Shown: piece by piece, positions 11,289 through 23,310 of the stretch
How the letters are laid out: each line of letters starts with the position of its first letter
How positions within the stretch are numbered: the stretch's first letter is position 1
Assembly: GCF_000001735.4 (NCBI RefSeq)
Contig: NC_003071.7
Coordinates: forward strand, 3,899,151 to 3,963,150
DNA: 64,000 nt
DNA from: Arabidopsis thaliana
Lineage: Eukaryota > Streptophyta > Magnoliopsida > Brassicales > Brassicaceae
Reading direction: 5' to 3'
Made by a program: the position numbers and the translations under genes
Notes under the pieces: generated by a model
Database searches by the model: none
What the model saw: only the letters and a program-made list of their open reading frames with translations
Told to the model about the DNA's origin: nothing

Positions 11289-12567
11289 ATGTCATTTCTT
11301 AAGACCTTCTCAGATGTGCATCCTAGAACGACGAGATGGTTTGTATTTGTTAAACTACTCCGTTTGTGGAATTGGCCTCCAAATTATGATGGAGAAGAAC
11401 ATATTATGATTTTGGCTGATGAGAAGGTATGGAAGTTATGTTAAAAGCTAGGCCAGATTTATAATTGTCGATTTTTGATTATCACTATACACATTCATGC
11501 AAGATTTAGTTAGATTTGTTAACATTTCTCAGGGAAACAAGATCGATGCAATTTCTCCTCTCCATGCAAAGAAAGAAGTGTTGATTTTAACATTTAAAGA
11601 AGGGCAATGGTATCTGCTATCACACTTTGACGTTATCGTGGCTAACCCACTGACAGATTCTCTAACCATGTGTTCCAACTTGAGTTTTTAAGAAAGACTA
11701 CAATGGATAAAGTAGCTCCTAGAAAAAGATGTCAGTTTATTGATTGCTGGCCTTTATACTGGATCAAGCATGCTTCTACTGTTGAGAAGCAATTTGTTGT
11801 TGGTCAGCACTTGAGTATTTGTTTTCAACTATGTTTGGACTACTATGTGGCTTACAGATATAAATACTAATTTGTATGATTCTTGGTTTTTATATATTTA
11901 CATATGCAATGGGAATCATTGAAGGTATGTTTCCAATCGGCAAAATTTTGTGGGTTAAAAGGGAGTGGGAAGGTGACTATGAATCTAGCTATCTGACTTT
12001 CACAATTAAAGATACCACGTAAGTTTATCCTCAAATATCATACATTGTAGTTAGGTGGATGGAACTTTTGGATAATGGATTCAATGCACTACATGTTATA
12101 GGTCACAGTACATGAAATGTGTTGCAATAGGAAGGTCTTGTGATGAGTTTGATAAAAAATGGTACAAGAAAATAAGCGAGATCAATTTTAAGATGGAGCC
12201 TGTGATGATTATTCTCCGTTTTTGGAAAATGTCTGAGTTTCAAGGTTATTTTCATATTCCTTCCAACTATGATTGTTCTACTAGGATATCCAATTTATGG
12301 ATCAGATAATCTAAATTATGTTTCATACACAGGAAATCCATGATTGATAAGCGTGGGTGGTTGTTACATTGATCCAAATTTCAGAGGATTAGACAAAAAC
12401 ACCTATCTGTAAGCTACTGCCTTATTACAGAATAAATAACCTTCTGTATATCAAAGTTCCATATTAACTTTGTCTATTTTTTTGTCTATTTTTATAGTCG
12501 TAACTTTGCTGGATCAGATGATGAAGATGATGACATTTTCATGGAGACTGGGGAGTCCAATTTCTAA
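11289..12567 (+). pseudogene. RPA-like OB-fold (DUF223-type) gene, tandem copy 2
   Basis: Middle and most divergent tandem copy, starting MSFLKTFSDVHPRTTRWF. Exon 1 is 11289-11427. Exon 2, from 11534, carries GNKIDAISPLHAKK and GQWYLLSHFDV, then a one-base frameshift near 11660 before FQLEFLRKTTMDK. Later exons carry VKREWEGDYESSYLTFTIKD, MIILRFWKMSEFQ, and an acidic end (DDEDDDIFMETGESNF) to a TAA at 12565-12567. A TGA near 12344 interrupts the penultimate exon. It keeps the exon order of copies 1 and 3, so it comes from the same duplication, but its sequence suggests an older split. It probably bound single-stranded DNA when intact (family inference). Confidence 0.7.
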
Positions 12568-13204
12568 GTTATCGATATGCCATTTTAAATTCCAATGTAC
12601 TATGCTTTATAAACTATGTTTATTTTCTTCTGTTCTATGTTGGAATTCCTTGGAGTACTTTATATTTTGAATGCTTATGTATACTTTTATCTGAATGTAA
12701 GTAGTGGACCAACTTATAGAAAACATAACATGTTTTACAGGAAATGCTAACTTAAACTACTAGAGTAAAGAAGAATCATATTACCTTTATGCAGTTTGCT
12801 ATCTTCTCCGACTTCAAATGCCTGACATTATAGTAAGAGAAAAAACTTAGTATTATTACTGAATTATTTAGATAATATGAAGAATCCGTGAAGGATATAA
12901 CTATAACCAACCATTTATTCATGTAGCTAATGAATCAGAATACTTAAATATCATTATCAACTTAACATAGCTGCAATCATTAGCAAATTTTAATTCCATT
13001 TTTTGATTGGCTACAAAGTCTGTTATGACAAAGATTTAATTGATTAAAGGATGTGAACGGTTATTGAGGAAGGAAACCTTTCATATAGATTCACTTAATC
13101 GTTACAACTTTCCTCTCCATTCAAAATATATATAAGCCAAAGGGTAGGTTAACTTCAGACAATCTGTCCTCACTTTTAAATCTGTATCAAATCCATACAC
13201 CAGC
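12568..13204 (+). promoter_or_regulatory. Spacer and promoter of OB-fold copy 3
   Basis: Non-coding. Contains the conserved block AATCGTTACAACTTTCC (from 13097) and a TATATATAA box at 13128-13136, the same arrangement as before copy 1. The upstream GCAATCATTAGCAAATTT...TTTTTTGATTGG stretch is also shared. Confidence 0.6.
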
Positions 13205-14494
13205 ATTTGGCCGACACAAACTATATCCCTGACTTATGTTTGCATAGTAACAATCATGTCCTATACGTGAAAATCTTAAGCATCTAGGATCATCAGTCTA
13301 TGATCTTTGAAACTCCTACTACCATAATCCTCTGTGATGTGAAGGTTTGTTCTTTATGTAAATCTTATTGGTTTCCTATTTTTTGTTCTTGGTTTCTATT
13401 GTATTCCAAAGAACTTGATATTTTTGTATTTTTATTCAGGGGAATAGAATCGACGCTAGAGTGCCTTGGCGTGATTATTTATACAATTTCAAGCCTACCT
13501 TATTTGAAGGAAAGTGGTATTACATTCAGGACTTCCGATTGAAGAGAGCAACTTCAATACCTAAGTACTCAGATTACGTTTATGAAATCGAGTTTATGTG
13601 GCACACCAAAATGTGGCCTGTAAGTGATAGATCTGATGAAACTTCTCTCCAATTCATCTATGCTGATGAAGTCGAATCTGAATCTGAGGATTATGTAACT
13701 GGTAATCTAAGACTTATCTATATAGTTTATGCTTTCTCTCTATTTTATTTCCTTAGTACTAAGATTTATAAGTTATTTGATTGCTATACTGTTATTATTA
13801 GATGCTATTGGAGTCATATCAAGTGTCTCAACTGTGTCAAGATTTCCATATGTCTGTCGTGAAGGGGAAACAGACTTTGAGGTCAGATATGTGACATTTA
13901 CAATCAAAGATAATCTGTAAGTTCTCAAGTAATACGAATATTGCTATAGTCTGTAAGTTAGGAACATAATGCATTTTGTAGTATGATAATTTGGTTTTTG
14001 GTTGGTTGTAGTGATATGATCATAACATGTGTTGCTAGAGGGAGTGCGTGTCAGTCCTTTCTGAGAAAGTGTTATCGACTTATTGGTTTGAAACTTATAA
14101 CTACGAGCCAATCACTGCAGTTCTCCGGTTCTGAAGAGCCTCCACTTTTAGGGGTTAGTGAAAATTATGGAATAGGTTATAACCGATTCCTTTATGATGT
14201 TAAACACGTTGCCCTATAACTAATCATGTATATTGTTTACAAATGAAACAGCCTCGAAGGCATTAATCAGTGAGCATGGATGTTCTAGGGTCTTCATTGA
14301 GGAATCGTTTCCAGACTTTGATGTGACAGCATACATGTATGTGAAAGGAAATATAGATAAGTTGTTTTTGTTAATTAGATAGTAATTAACAATGTCAAAA
14401 TGACATGTTTTGTTTTTTTGGTTACAGATGTTGGTTTCCAGAAGGAGAAGATGGCCAGTTTGATGGGAAGATTGAGTATGTGGTAGAGAACTAA
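13205..14494 (+). pseudogene. RPA-like OB-fold (DUF223-type) gene, tandem copy 3
   Basis: Third tandem copy, closest to copy 1. The start codon is lost: ATT at 13205 aligns with the ATG of copy 1. A stop follows in exon 1 (KILSI-stop-DHQ). Exon 2 is the best preserved: GNRIDARVPWRDYLYNF, FEGKWYYIQDFRLKRAT, YEIEFMWHTKMWPV. Exon 3 begins DAIGVISSVSTVSRFP and ends FTIKDNL. The last exon ends GQFDGKIEYVVEN before TAA at 14492-14494. It keeps the tryptophan that copy 1 lost in the EGKWYY motif, so that stop in copy 1 arose after the duplication. Confidence 0.75.
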
Positions 14495-15077
14495 TCATGG
14501 AGTCAGATTAGTTCTTCCAATGATTTGTAGAATCAATCTACTTTGCTCTAAAATTCAAAATTATTATTACTATCTCTATTTGCTTTATCTCATGAACTAT
14601 GGTTGGAATATTTGTTTGAATTTCATACATTGTCCTATTTTGACTTTACGTGTTTCAGCTTACAGTTCTCCTATTTCATTTTGCAAGTTACTAATTTATT
14701 GCACTCTAGCAAGTTCATAAAATTATATACTCTAAATGAATATAATAGCTATTTAACAAGATCCATCCGTGGCTCCGGATTCTCAGTTACATATTTCATA
14801 ACTAATACAAAACATATATATTTTAGCCTTAATTAAAATTATTTTGATTGTGGATTGATTAAGTAAAGAGTAACTGAATCAGGAAACAATATATATGACC
14901 AAACGTAATATGAGAACAAAAAATGAATTACATTGGTCCTATATCCACTCTAACAAAATAATTCAATCTTTGTTGACGACTATTTTCAAGGGATTACCTT
15001 GGCCATGCTAAATGTCTCTCCTTGCAATTTTATCTTCATTTTTGACATAGCCGAGTGAAGCACAAACTAACTGGATC
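14495..15077. other. Intergenic spacer before the Helitron Rep gene
   Basis: AT-rich, no coding signal. I see no clear TATA box in a fixed position before the ATG at 15078. Confidence 0.4.
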
Positions 15078-18000
15078 ATGAGTAAAAAACATACATCAAA
15101 CAATGAAAATATTGATTCTTCATCCAATCCGCCAAAAAGAAGCAGATTCGATCACTTATATTTTCAAAGCATTAGGATGTCATAGTGGAATTCACCTTCG
15201 TCTCATGGTTCTGTCCCCATTAGTTCTGTTTTGAACACAGTGCAGCGTGATGTAAGCAACACCTCTCAGTTACACATTTCACCCAATGTTAGAGGTGAGG
15301 TGTCCACCCCTAATCTATCTGCGAGACAAAGACAAATGTCAAAAGGTATAAAACTTTTAGATGTACCTCATAAAGACCAATTTTTATTAGTATATTTCAA
15401 CTCATTGTATTAAACACTACATCTCATTTAAACAGGAATGCCACTTGGATCTCAGATTCCGTCTGCATCTCAATGTCACGCATAAATATGGCAGGTTCTA
15501 CTCCATTTGTACTTAGAGATATCACCAATTCATCAGTTGGGCCACATGGCAGAATGGGTGGCACACTGCTTACGTGTCCAGAGACTGAAAAAAGATAGAG
15601 AAAAGGTTAGTAACTATTATTCAAACTGTGAATATTTTAATACATGTTATTTATGCTATACAGTTTTCGCTTATAGGCAAACAAAGTATCAATGATTCGG
15701 AGTGCTTGACCCAAGAGCAATCTTCATGTGTCAACACCATTAGACTTAACATGCCAAGGAAAAATCTGCACATAGACTTTGCTATAGCAAGTTCTGAATC
15801 TAATGCTGAAGGTGAATGATTATCTATAAGTATTCATATATAAACTAAAACCTAGCCAACTCTGTGTTTTGACTAATCATCTACTTAACATTCTCCTGTG
15901 AAACTATCAAGCACAACTGCATATCACAATAACAGTGATGAAGAAATGTATGATGAGATGAACGGTATCAATCTCAATGAGGAAGAGGAACTAGAACAAA
16001 ACTATGACATAAGTTGCAGTGAAGATGATGGTTCACCAATCAGAATACAGAGAATGGATTTGGATGAGGCACAAGACATGGGAACTTGCCCATCTATCTT
16101 ATCTAATGAAGCTATTGCCACAGAACAAGCATCACAAGATTCCATAGGTCAAAAGAGCAAAGAATTAGAATCAGTAAAGATAAAGAAAACATGTCGGAGG
16201 ACTACAAAGAGTATACCTTTAAGTATGGAATCCGACTATTGCTTTTAATTCACATGCCTTTTATATAAACTTATTAAGAAGGCTATTGATTATGGTTATT
16301 TGTTTCTCAGTTTATCTTGATCATGGTGATCTTACCTATCAGTGTAAATATTGTGGTGCATTGATGTGGTATGATGAGCGAATCAACAAAAGGCGCAATC
16401 TAAAAGACCATATATTTACACTTTGCTGCGGACAAGGGTTAGTTAAATTACCTTTTCTTGAAGAGTCACCAGAGTTAGTAAAGAAACTTCTTACTGCTGA
16501 TGATGCACAAGGTCGGAATTATAGAAAACATGCTAGGATATATAACATGGTTTTTGCTATGACCTCTATTGACGGAAAAGTTGATAAATCTATGCCAAAA
16601 GGTCAAGGACCTAGCATGTTTCGATTGCAAGGAGGTAACTATCATTTGATAGGCAGTTTGAAACCTTCGGAAGGTGATTATGCAAAGTGGATAACAGAGC
16701 TACTGTAATCGGGTTAGCATTCTCAACACCATAATGTTGTTTGTATAAGCAATGACCTAACAAGTTTGGTTCTTTTTTGTTAACATATTTTATGGTCTTT
16801 CTGTATTTGTAGAAAGGGAAATGATGCAACTAAAGGAGGTTGTAAGGATAATCTGAACAAAGAAACAATTGCTGCCATAATGGATATGTTAAACAAAGTT
16901 AATCCATATGTGAAGAATTTCAGAATTGCCAGAGACAGATTCGAAGTTGCTGACTGCCAACCTTTCCATAAGAGAATAGCAAGTGGTCGTAAGGAGAAAG
17001 ATCAAAGGACTTACATTAGGCCTACTACATCAGAGGTAGCAGCATTAATCCCAGGGGATTTCGAAAATGGTATGCCTGACCGTGATATTTTTATTCAAGA
17101 AAAGACTACATGTCACCTTACTAGAATTAGTCCAATTTATATTTCCTATCTAGCTTTGCAATATCCTCTAATATTCTGCTATGGTGAAGATGGTTTTACC
17201 CCTGGGATAGAGAAATGTTACAAAGGAAATGACAAAAAGAAGAAGAAAAAATGCATCAGTATGCGTCAGTGGTTTGCATTCGGCATTCAAGAGAAGCCAC
17301 GAGAGTGCATACCATGCTACTCTCCAAGAGACTATTTCAGCAGTTTTTTTTCTAACGCTTACACCACCATTGAATCTAACCGGCTAGCTTACATAAAGTT
17401 CAATCAATCAAAGATATGATGTGACAACTTAAACTCCATAAAAGAAGCTGCGGATTCTGGTGTGACAAATTTAGAAGACGAAGGGAATCAGCTTTTGATT
17501 CCTAAATCATTCACTAGTGGACCACGCTATATGGTTCAAAGTTATTATGATGCTATGGCTATATGCAAACACTATGGGTTTCCTGATTTATTTATCACAT
17601 TTACATGTAACCCTAAGTGGCCTGAGATAACAAGATATGTTAAGGAAAGAGGATTGACTGCTGAAGATAGGCCTGATATTGTTGTTAGGATTTTCAAGAT
17701 CAAATTAGATTCTCTCATGCATGATCTAACTGAGAAGAAAATGCTTGGGAAGACTGTCGCATGTAAGTTAATTTAATTATGTGTCATTCTGTACTTAAAC
17801 TGTTGATGGCATTTACTTATAATAAATATTGTTTTCTTATCGCAGCAATGTATGTAAGTTAATTTAATTCTGTGTCATTCTGTACTTAAACTGTTGATGG
17901 CATTTACTTATAATAAATATTGTTTTCTTATCGCAGCAATGTATACAGTTGAATTCCAGAAAAAGGCCTTCTACATGCACACATCCTTTTGTTTATGGAC

Positions 18001-20013
18001 TCTAAAAGTAAACTGCCAACAGCTGACGATATTGACAAGATGATTTTTGCGGAGATTCCGGATAAAGAAAAGGAACCTGGGCTCTATGAGGTTATTAAGA
18101 ACTGCATGATTCATGGGCCATGTGGTACAGCTAATAAGAATTCTCCATGTATGGTCGATGCAAGTGTTTGAAAAATTATCCAAAAAAGTTTGAGGAGATA
18201 ACCAAGGTTGGTAAGGATGGGTTTCCTGTTTATAAAAGAAGGCAATGTGATAACTTTGTTGAGAAAAGTGGTTTTAGATGTGATAATAGGTATGTGGTTC
18301 CTTACAATAAGATATTGTCAGTTCGATATGGTGCTCATATCAATGTGGAGTGGTGTAATCAGAATAGTTCTATTAAGTACTTATTCAAATATATAAATAA
18401 GGGTCCAGATCGATTTGCATTTGTGGTTGAGCCTGATAAGCCACAAACAATAGAGACTAATGAGAATGTCAATGGCATAGCAGCTGGTGAAGAAACCTTA
18501 CCAACTGAGAAAAAGAAGGACGAAATCAAAGATTATTTCGACTGCAGGTGCTTTTCTATATAGTCTTTCCCAGCTTTGCATTTATAGAAATTGTCCCGAT
18601 ATCGAATTTATAGTTTCTTTCTTTTCTATATTAGAATTTCAGATATGTATCAGCCTTTGAAGCAGTTTGGAGGATATTTAAGTTCCTAATCCAGCATAGA
18701 TCAACTCTTGTGCAGCAGCTATCATTTCATGTAGAAGAGAAGCAATCAACTTATTTTAAAGGGAAAGAGTCTATAAAAGAAGTTTTGGAACGTATTGCCA
18801 ACCAAGATTCCCAATTCATGGCTTGGTTGACATTAAACAGGAATGATGCTATTGGTAAAAATGGAAAACGTGGTCGTGATATCTTATATGCAGATATTCC
18901 AGCGTATTTTACTTGGGATGGAACAAATAAAATGTGGAACAAAAGATCAAGAGGATTTTCATTGGGACGTATAAATTATGTTCCAAAGAAATTAGAAGAT
19001 GAATATTTTCTAATAGTTCTGCTTAACATTGTCAAAGGTCCACATGTTTTGCTGATATCAAGACCTACAATGGTGTTGTCTATCCATCTTACAAAACAGC
19101 CTGTTTTGCTAGTGGTATTCTTGATGATGACCAAGTATACATTGACAGTTTGGTGGATGCAAGTCAATTCTGCTTTGGTGATTTCTTAAGGAATTTCTTT
19201 GCAATGTTGCTTCTATCTGATTCATTATCTAGACCAGAATATGTTTGGAAACAGACATGGGAGTTATTATCACAGGATATGCTGAAAGAAAAGAGAGATG
19301 ACTATAACAATCAGGGTATGATCGTGTCTAAACTTTATTCATATCATTCCATATATATGTAAGGTTACATATGAATTCACACATCATTTATTGGTATTCT
19401 TCTGTTCAGAGTTGGAACTAACAGAAGCTGAAATCAAGAACTACACTCTTCAAGAAGTTGAGAAGATTATGCTGTTTAACGGAGGTACAATTACAGAGAT
19501 TGAGAAATTTCCACAGCCAACAAGAGAAGGTATTGATAACTCCAACCGGTTGATAGTAGACGAGATGAGATATGACCGTCAATATTTGACTGGCAAGCAT
19601 GCTGAGTGGATAGATATGCTTACACTTGAGCAGAGAGGTGTGTATGATGAGATTAAAGGGGCTGTTTTTAAGGATCCAGCACTGTTAATAGTTAATGAAG
19701 ATCCAAAATTCTTTCAAAAACGAGCCATTTTATCACCTACCAATGATGATGTGAACACAATCAATCAGTATATGGTTCAGAAGATGGAAGGTCAGTTATA
19801 TGTGAGCCTAGAGTTTTAAACTTTCTTTAAAGACAATTATATTTTAATTTGTTGATTTAAACTTGCAGGTGAAGAAAGAATATTCCTCAGTGCTAACAGC
19901 ATAGATCCTTCAGATTCTGACTCATAGAAAAATCCAATTATCACGCCTGATTACTTAAACAGTATAAAGTTATCCGGTTTGCCACACCATGAATTACGGT
20001 TGAAGATTGATCC
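15078..20013 (+). pseudogene. Helitron Rep/helicase (HUH endonuclease-Pif1 type), broken
   Basis: Rolling-circle transposase of a plant Helitron. ATG at 15078; the N-terminal exons are Ser/Asn-rich with a stop at about 15179, then an acidic exon (15898-16248). A zinc-finger-like segment with CKYCGALMWYDERIN starts at about 16342. The Rep domain follows (17462-18563): FPDLFITFTCNPKWPEI, a His-x-His motif at 17974-17982, and a two-tyrosine motif [10 protein letters not shown] with Tyr codons at 18378 and 18390. The helicase part is short: LTLEQRGVYDEI runs almost directly into ALLIVNEDPKFFQKRAILSPTNDDVN, so the Walker A/B segment is deleted near 19655-19690. Frameshifts lie at about 17965, 18150 and 19040. 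Coding ends at about 20013 where an Athila LTR begins. Confidence 0.9.
17761..17942 (+). repeat. 91-bp tandem duplication of an intron
   Basis: Two nearly identical 91-base units (17761-17851 and 17852-17942) that differ at one position (TTAATTATG versus TTAATTCTG). Each contains a full intron with donor GTAAGT and acceptor CGCAG, so the Rep gene here has two introns in a row separated by only CAATGTAT. Confidence 0.9.
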
Positions 20014-21560
20014 ACATTTGTCATTGTTTCATCCACATTTCATCTCATTAGGAGTCGTTTTAGTGTGTTTTACATATTTAGGACGATTTTGCATTAGGAT
20101 TGCATGTGCATGACATATTTGGTTGTTTTCATGTACTTTGGATGCTTTTGGAGTTCAAACAGAGGAAAAACAGAACATGAAGTCAGAATGCCCAATGACG
20201 CCCATCAAAAGTACTCTATCGCAACCCCGGAGAAGCTAGCAGCTCAGTTTCACTCAATCGCGAAGCCGGAGGAATTACCCCATCAGAACCACTCGATCAC
20301 CACTCGATCACAAGGAAGCCTATCTGCTCGTTCTGCACTCAACCAGACAAACTGAGAACAAAGAAGATAAGAGAAGCCGAAGGAACCACTCGATCACCAC
20401 CTCATGACATCCACTCGATCGCACTCGATCACAGGGTCGCTGGACCATTCAATCTCGACTTCACTGCATCTCACTCGATCGTAAGACGGAGCCCCTGAAG
20501 CCCAGTTTAATCAGTGACATACTCGATCACAGGAAAGCTCATTTCAGCCCATCAGATGCCAATGACACATTCGGTCGCAGGGTTATGACGTGAAGATTCG
20601 CTATATATCTAGTTTCCTTATTTGTTTTATTTCTCGCTTATATAAACTGCCTCTTAGGGTTTTCCCTAGGGCATCCGTTTTTATCTCGCTTTTACATTTT
20701 TGCAACTTTCATAGCCGCAGTGTTTCTCCTGCATCTTTGTATTTTCACTTTCAAGTATTTGATTTTCAGTTTTTGTCTAAGTCTTTCATCATATCTGTCA
20801 TCATGTTTTCAATCGTTGCTTTGTTATTGTCTTTGATTATGTCTGAGTAGTGAACTGTATTTCTGAGGATGGGATAGATTAGTTGTGGTTTACTTGGTCG
20901 TTTTAGGTGGTTGAGTTTAGAATACTAGAATCCCTTCTGGATTAGTTGCGCTTATTGCGTGTTTCACTAGCTAATGTGGAATATGAGTCTAGACGTCCAG
21001 TGCTCAGAAGGCGTTTAATGTGCGTTGGATCCTATTAATTCCAGAGATATCTGACTCTACCCCAAGGGATTGGCTGTAGAGAGGGTATTGGCTTTAACAT
21101 GTTGATTCGATAATGCCTGCTTAGTTAGAGATCGCTAAAGGGATTTAGGTCAATGTCTAGCTTTGCTTGAGGATTTCTATCACGGGAGTGAATTAATCTG
21201 TTGTTGAACTTGTTGTCTAGGGATAGCTTATGTGAAGTTTTGTCAACCGCTTGAATAGATTAAGGAGACCACACTATTGGATTACCCCATCCTTAGGAAT
21301 CGTTTATCCATTTGATTGCATGTTATCATTTCTGCTTTGTTATTCACCTGCCTGCTATTGCCATTTCTGCTTTTAATTTCATTTCATTTCTGTTATTGCA
21401 TACTAGGACTATTAAAACCAACCAACTCTCTGCTTGGATTGACTTAGAGCTTTCTGATCATATCTCATCTGTTTGCATCATACCGGATTGGATTGACATC
21501 CTAAAATACTACAACGACAGGATAGTGTTTTAGGATTAATTGACTAAAATCCTACTACCA
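20014..21560 (+). repeat. Athila LTR (element B family), 5'-truncated
   Basis: Third copy of the LTR seen at 49106 and 55649. It begins within the shared stretch TTTGTCATTGTTTCATCC, so about 47 bases of the 5' end (TGATATGTC...) are missing. It ends CCTACTACCA at 21560, directly before a primer site. TATATAAA at 20639-20646 is the likely LTR promoter. It is rich in CTCGATCAC and CTCGATCGC motifs (about 20290-20530). The missing 5' end adjoins the cut Helitron gene, so one deletion probably removed both. Confidence 0.85.
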
Positions 21561-21580
21561 ATTTGGGGCTGTTGCCAGTT
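21561..21580 (+). other. Primer binding site of Athila element C
   Basis: ATTTGGGGCTGTTGCCAG directly after the LTR end. It resembles the Athila primer site seen at 46678 (TTTGGTGCCGTTGCCGGGG) with several changes. Confidence 0.6.
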
Positions 21581-23310
21581 TGGTGTTTGTTTGCTATATT
21601 TGAGATCATTAGAAACGTTAAGATCAAGTTCATTTTTGTTGTACAAGTTACTTTGGTTTCAGGTACCTTGCAACCCGCTTTCCAGACGCATCTCTAATTC
21701 GTCTGTTATAGCCCGTCTGCTATCTGTTGCATGCATACACGGTCACAAGGAAATCAGAACCTCCTATTAAACGATAACATCGACCGTAAAATCAATGGAG
21801 TTAGTGAAGATGGTTTCAAGCTTCGCTTGTTTCCATTCTCACTTGGAGATAAAGCCCACCTGTGGGAAAAGACGCTACCCCAGGGATCAATCACGACCTG
21901 GGATGATTGCAAAAAGGCCTTCTTGGCAAAATTCTTCTCCAACTCCAGGACTGCAAGACTCTGGAATGAGATATCCGGATTCACTCAGAAGCAAAATGAA
22001 AGATTATATGAAGCTTGGGAGCGCTTTAAGGGTTATCAAACCAAATGCCCTCATCACGGATTTAAGCAAGCTTCTCTTCTCAGCACACTCTATAGAGGCG
22101 TCTTGCCTAAGATAAGGATGCTGCTTGACACCGCTTCAAATGGGAATTTTTTGAAGAAGGATGTTGAAGAAGGATGGGAGCTAGTTGAAAACGTTTCTCA
22201 GTCGGATGGCAATTACAATGAAGACTATGACAGAAGTATCCACACCAGTTCTGACACTGATGACAAGCACCACAGAGAGATGAAAGCTCTCAATGACAAA
22301 CTAGACAAAATCCTCCAAGTGTAGAAGAAACATGTTCACTTTATCTCTGAAGATGAACCGTTCCAAGTACAAGAGGGGGAGAATGATGAGTGTGCTGAAA
22401 TCAGCTATGTTCAGAATCAAGGTGGCTAAAACATGGAGTACAACAATTACAGACCCTATCCAAATCTGTCATACAGAAGCACCAATGTCGCCAACTCTCA
22501 GGACCAAGTCTATCCTCAGCAGCAGCAGCAGCAGAACCAACCCAAACTGTTTGTTTCTTACAACCAAAGCCAAGGCTTCATTCCAAAGCAGCAGTTTCAA
22601 GGAGGATATCAACAACAACAGCAACAACCTGGTTTCGCACCACATCAACAACAAGCACCTGCGCCTCAGAATTCAGACATAATGACTATGCTCCAGCAGC
22701 TCATTCAAGGACAAGCCACAGGAGCAATGGAAATCGCTAAGAAGATGTCTGTAGTAAACAACCAAGTCGACCGACAAGGCGTCGAACTTAACAGCAAGTT
22801 CGAATCAATGAGCACTAGGATAAGATATGTGGAAGGCATCCTCGCTTCACCATCTGTTAACAACAACCTATGCCAGCTTCCAGGGAAAGCAATCCAGTAT
22901 CTAAAGGAGTATGCCACTGAGGACAGTGTAATTCCAGGGAGAGCTGCCAACTCGATATGTCCTTACATCAAACACTGAGGACAGTGTAATTCTAGAGGGG
23001 GAGGATTTTTATCAAGATGATGTTTTGGCTGACAACACAATCGAAGAGCTCAAACTCACCAGTCAACCCACTCGACCACAAGCTCCCCCAGCTACTCGCT
23101 TTGTTGAAAAATCGGAAGCTGCAAAGACCAAAGACACAGTCTTCGTGTCACCGCCTTACAAACCTCCCCTTCCATTCCCTGGTCGTTTTAAGAAAGTTCT
23201 AGTTGCAAAATACAGAGCCCTCCTGGAAAAACACATAAAGGATATGTCTTTAGTGGACTGTCTCGCGCTAATACATGACGAGCACAAGTACATGAAAGTA
23301 GTGTTCATAC
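21561..23310 (+). pseudogene. Athila-type gag (element B family), truncated
   Basis: Gag protein of an Athila-like element, downstream of its LTR and primer site. It starts near [18 protein letters not shown] (from 21731), then jumps to [20 protein letters not shown], so the segment between was deleted. The retrotransposon gag domain is clear: [44 protein letters not shown] stop at 22322 and a frame change at about 22430 precede a Gln-rich region with CAG/CAA repeats (22518-22535 and about 22608-22630). The end shows the start of the protease linker (CLALIHDEHKYMK), where a LINE takes over at about 23311. It is an assembly and RNA-binding protein by family knowledge. Confidence 0.8.
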
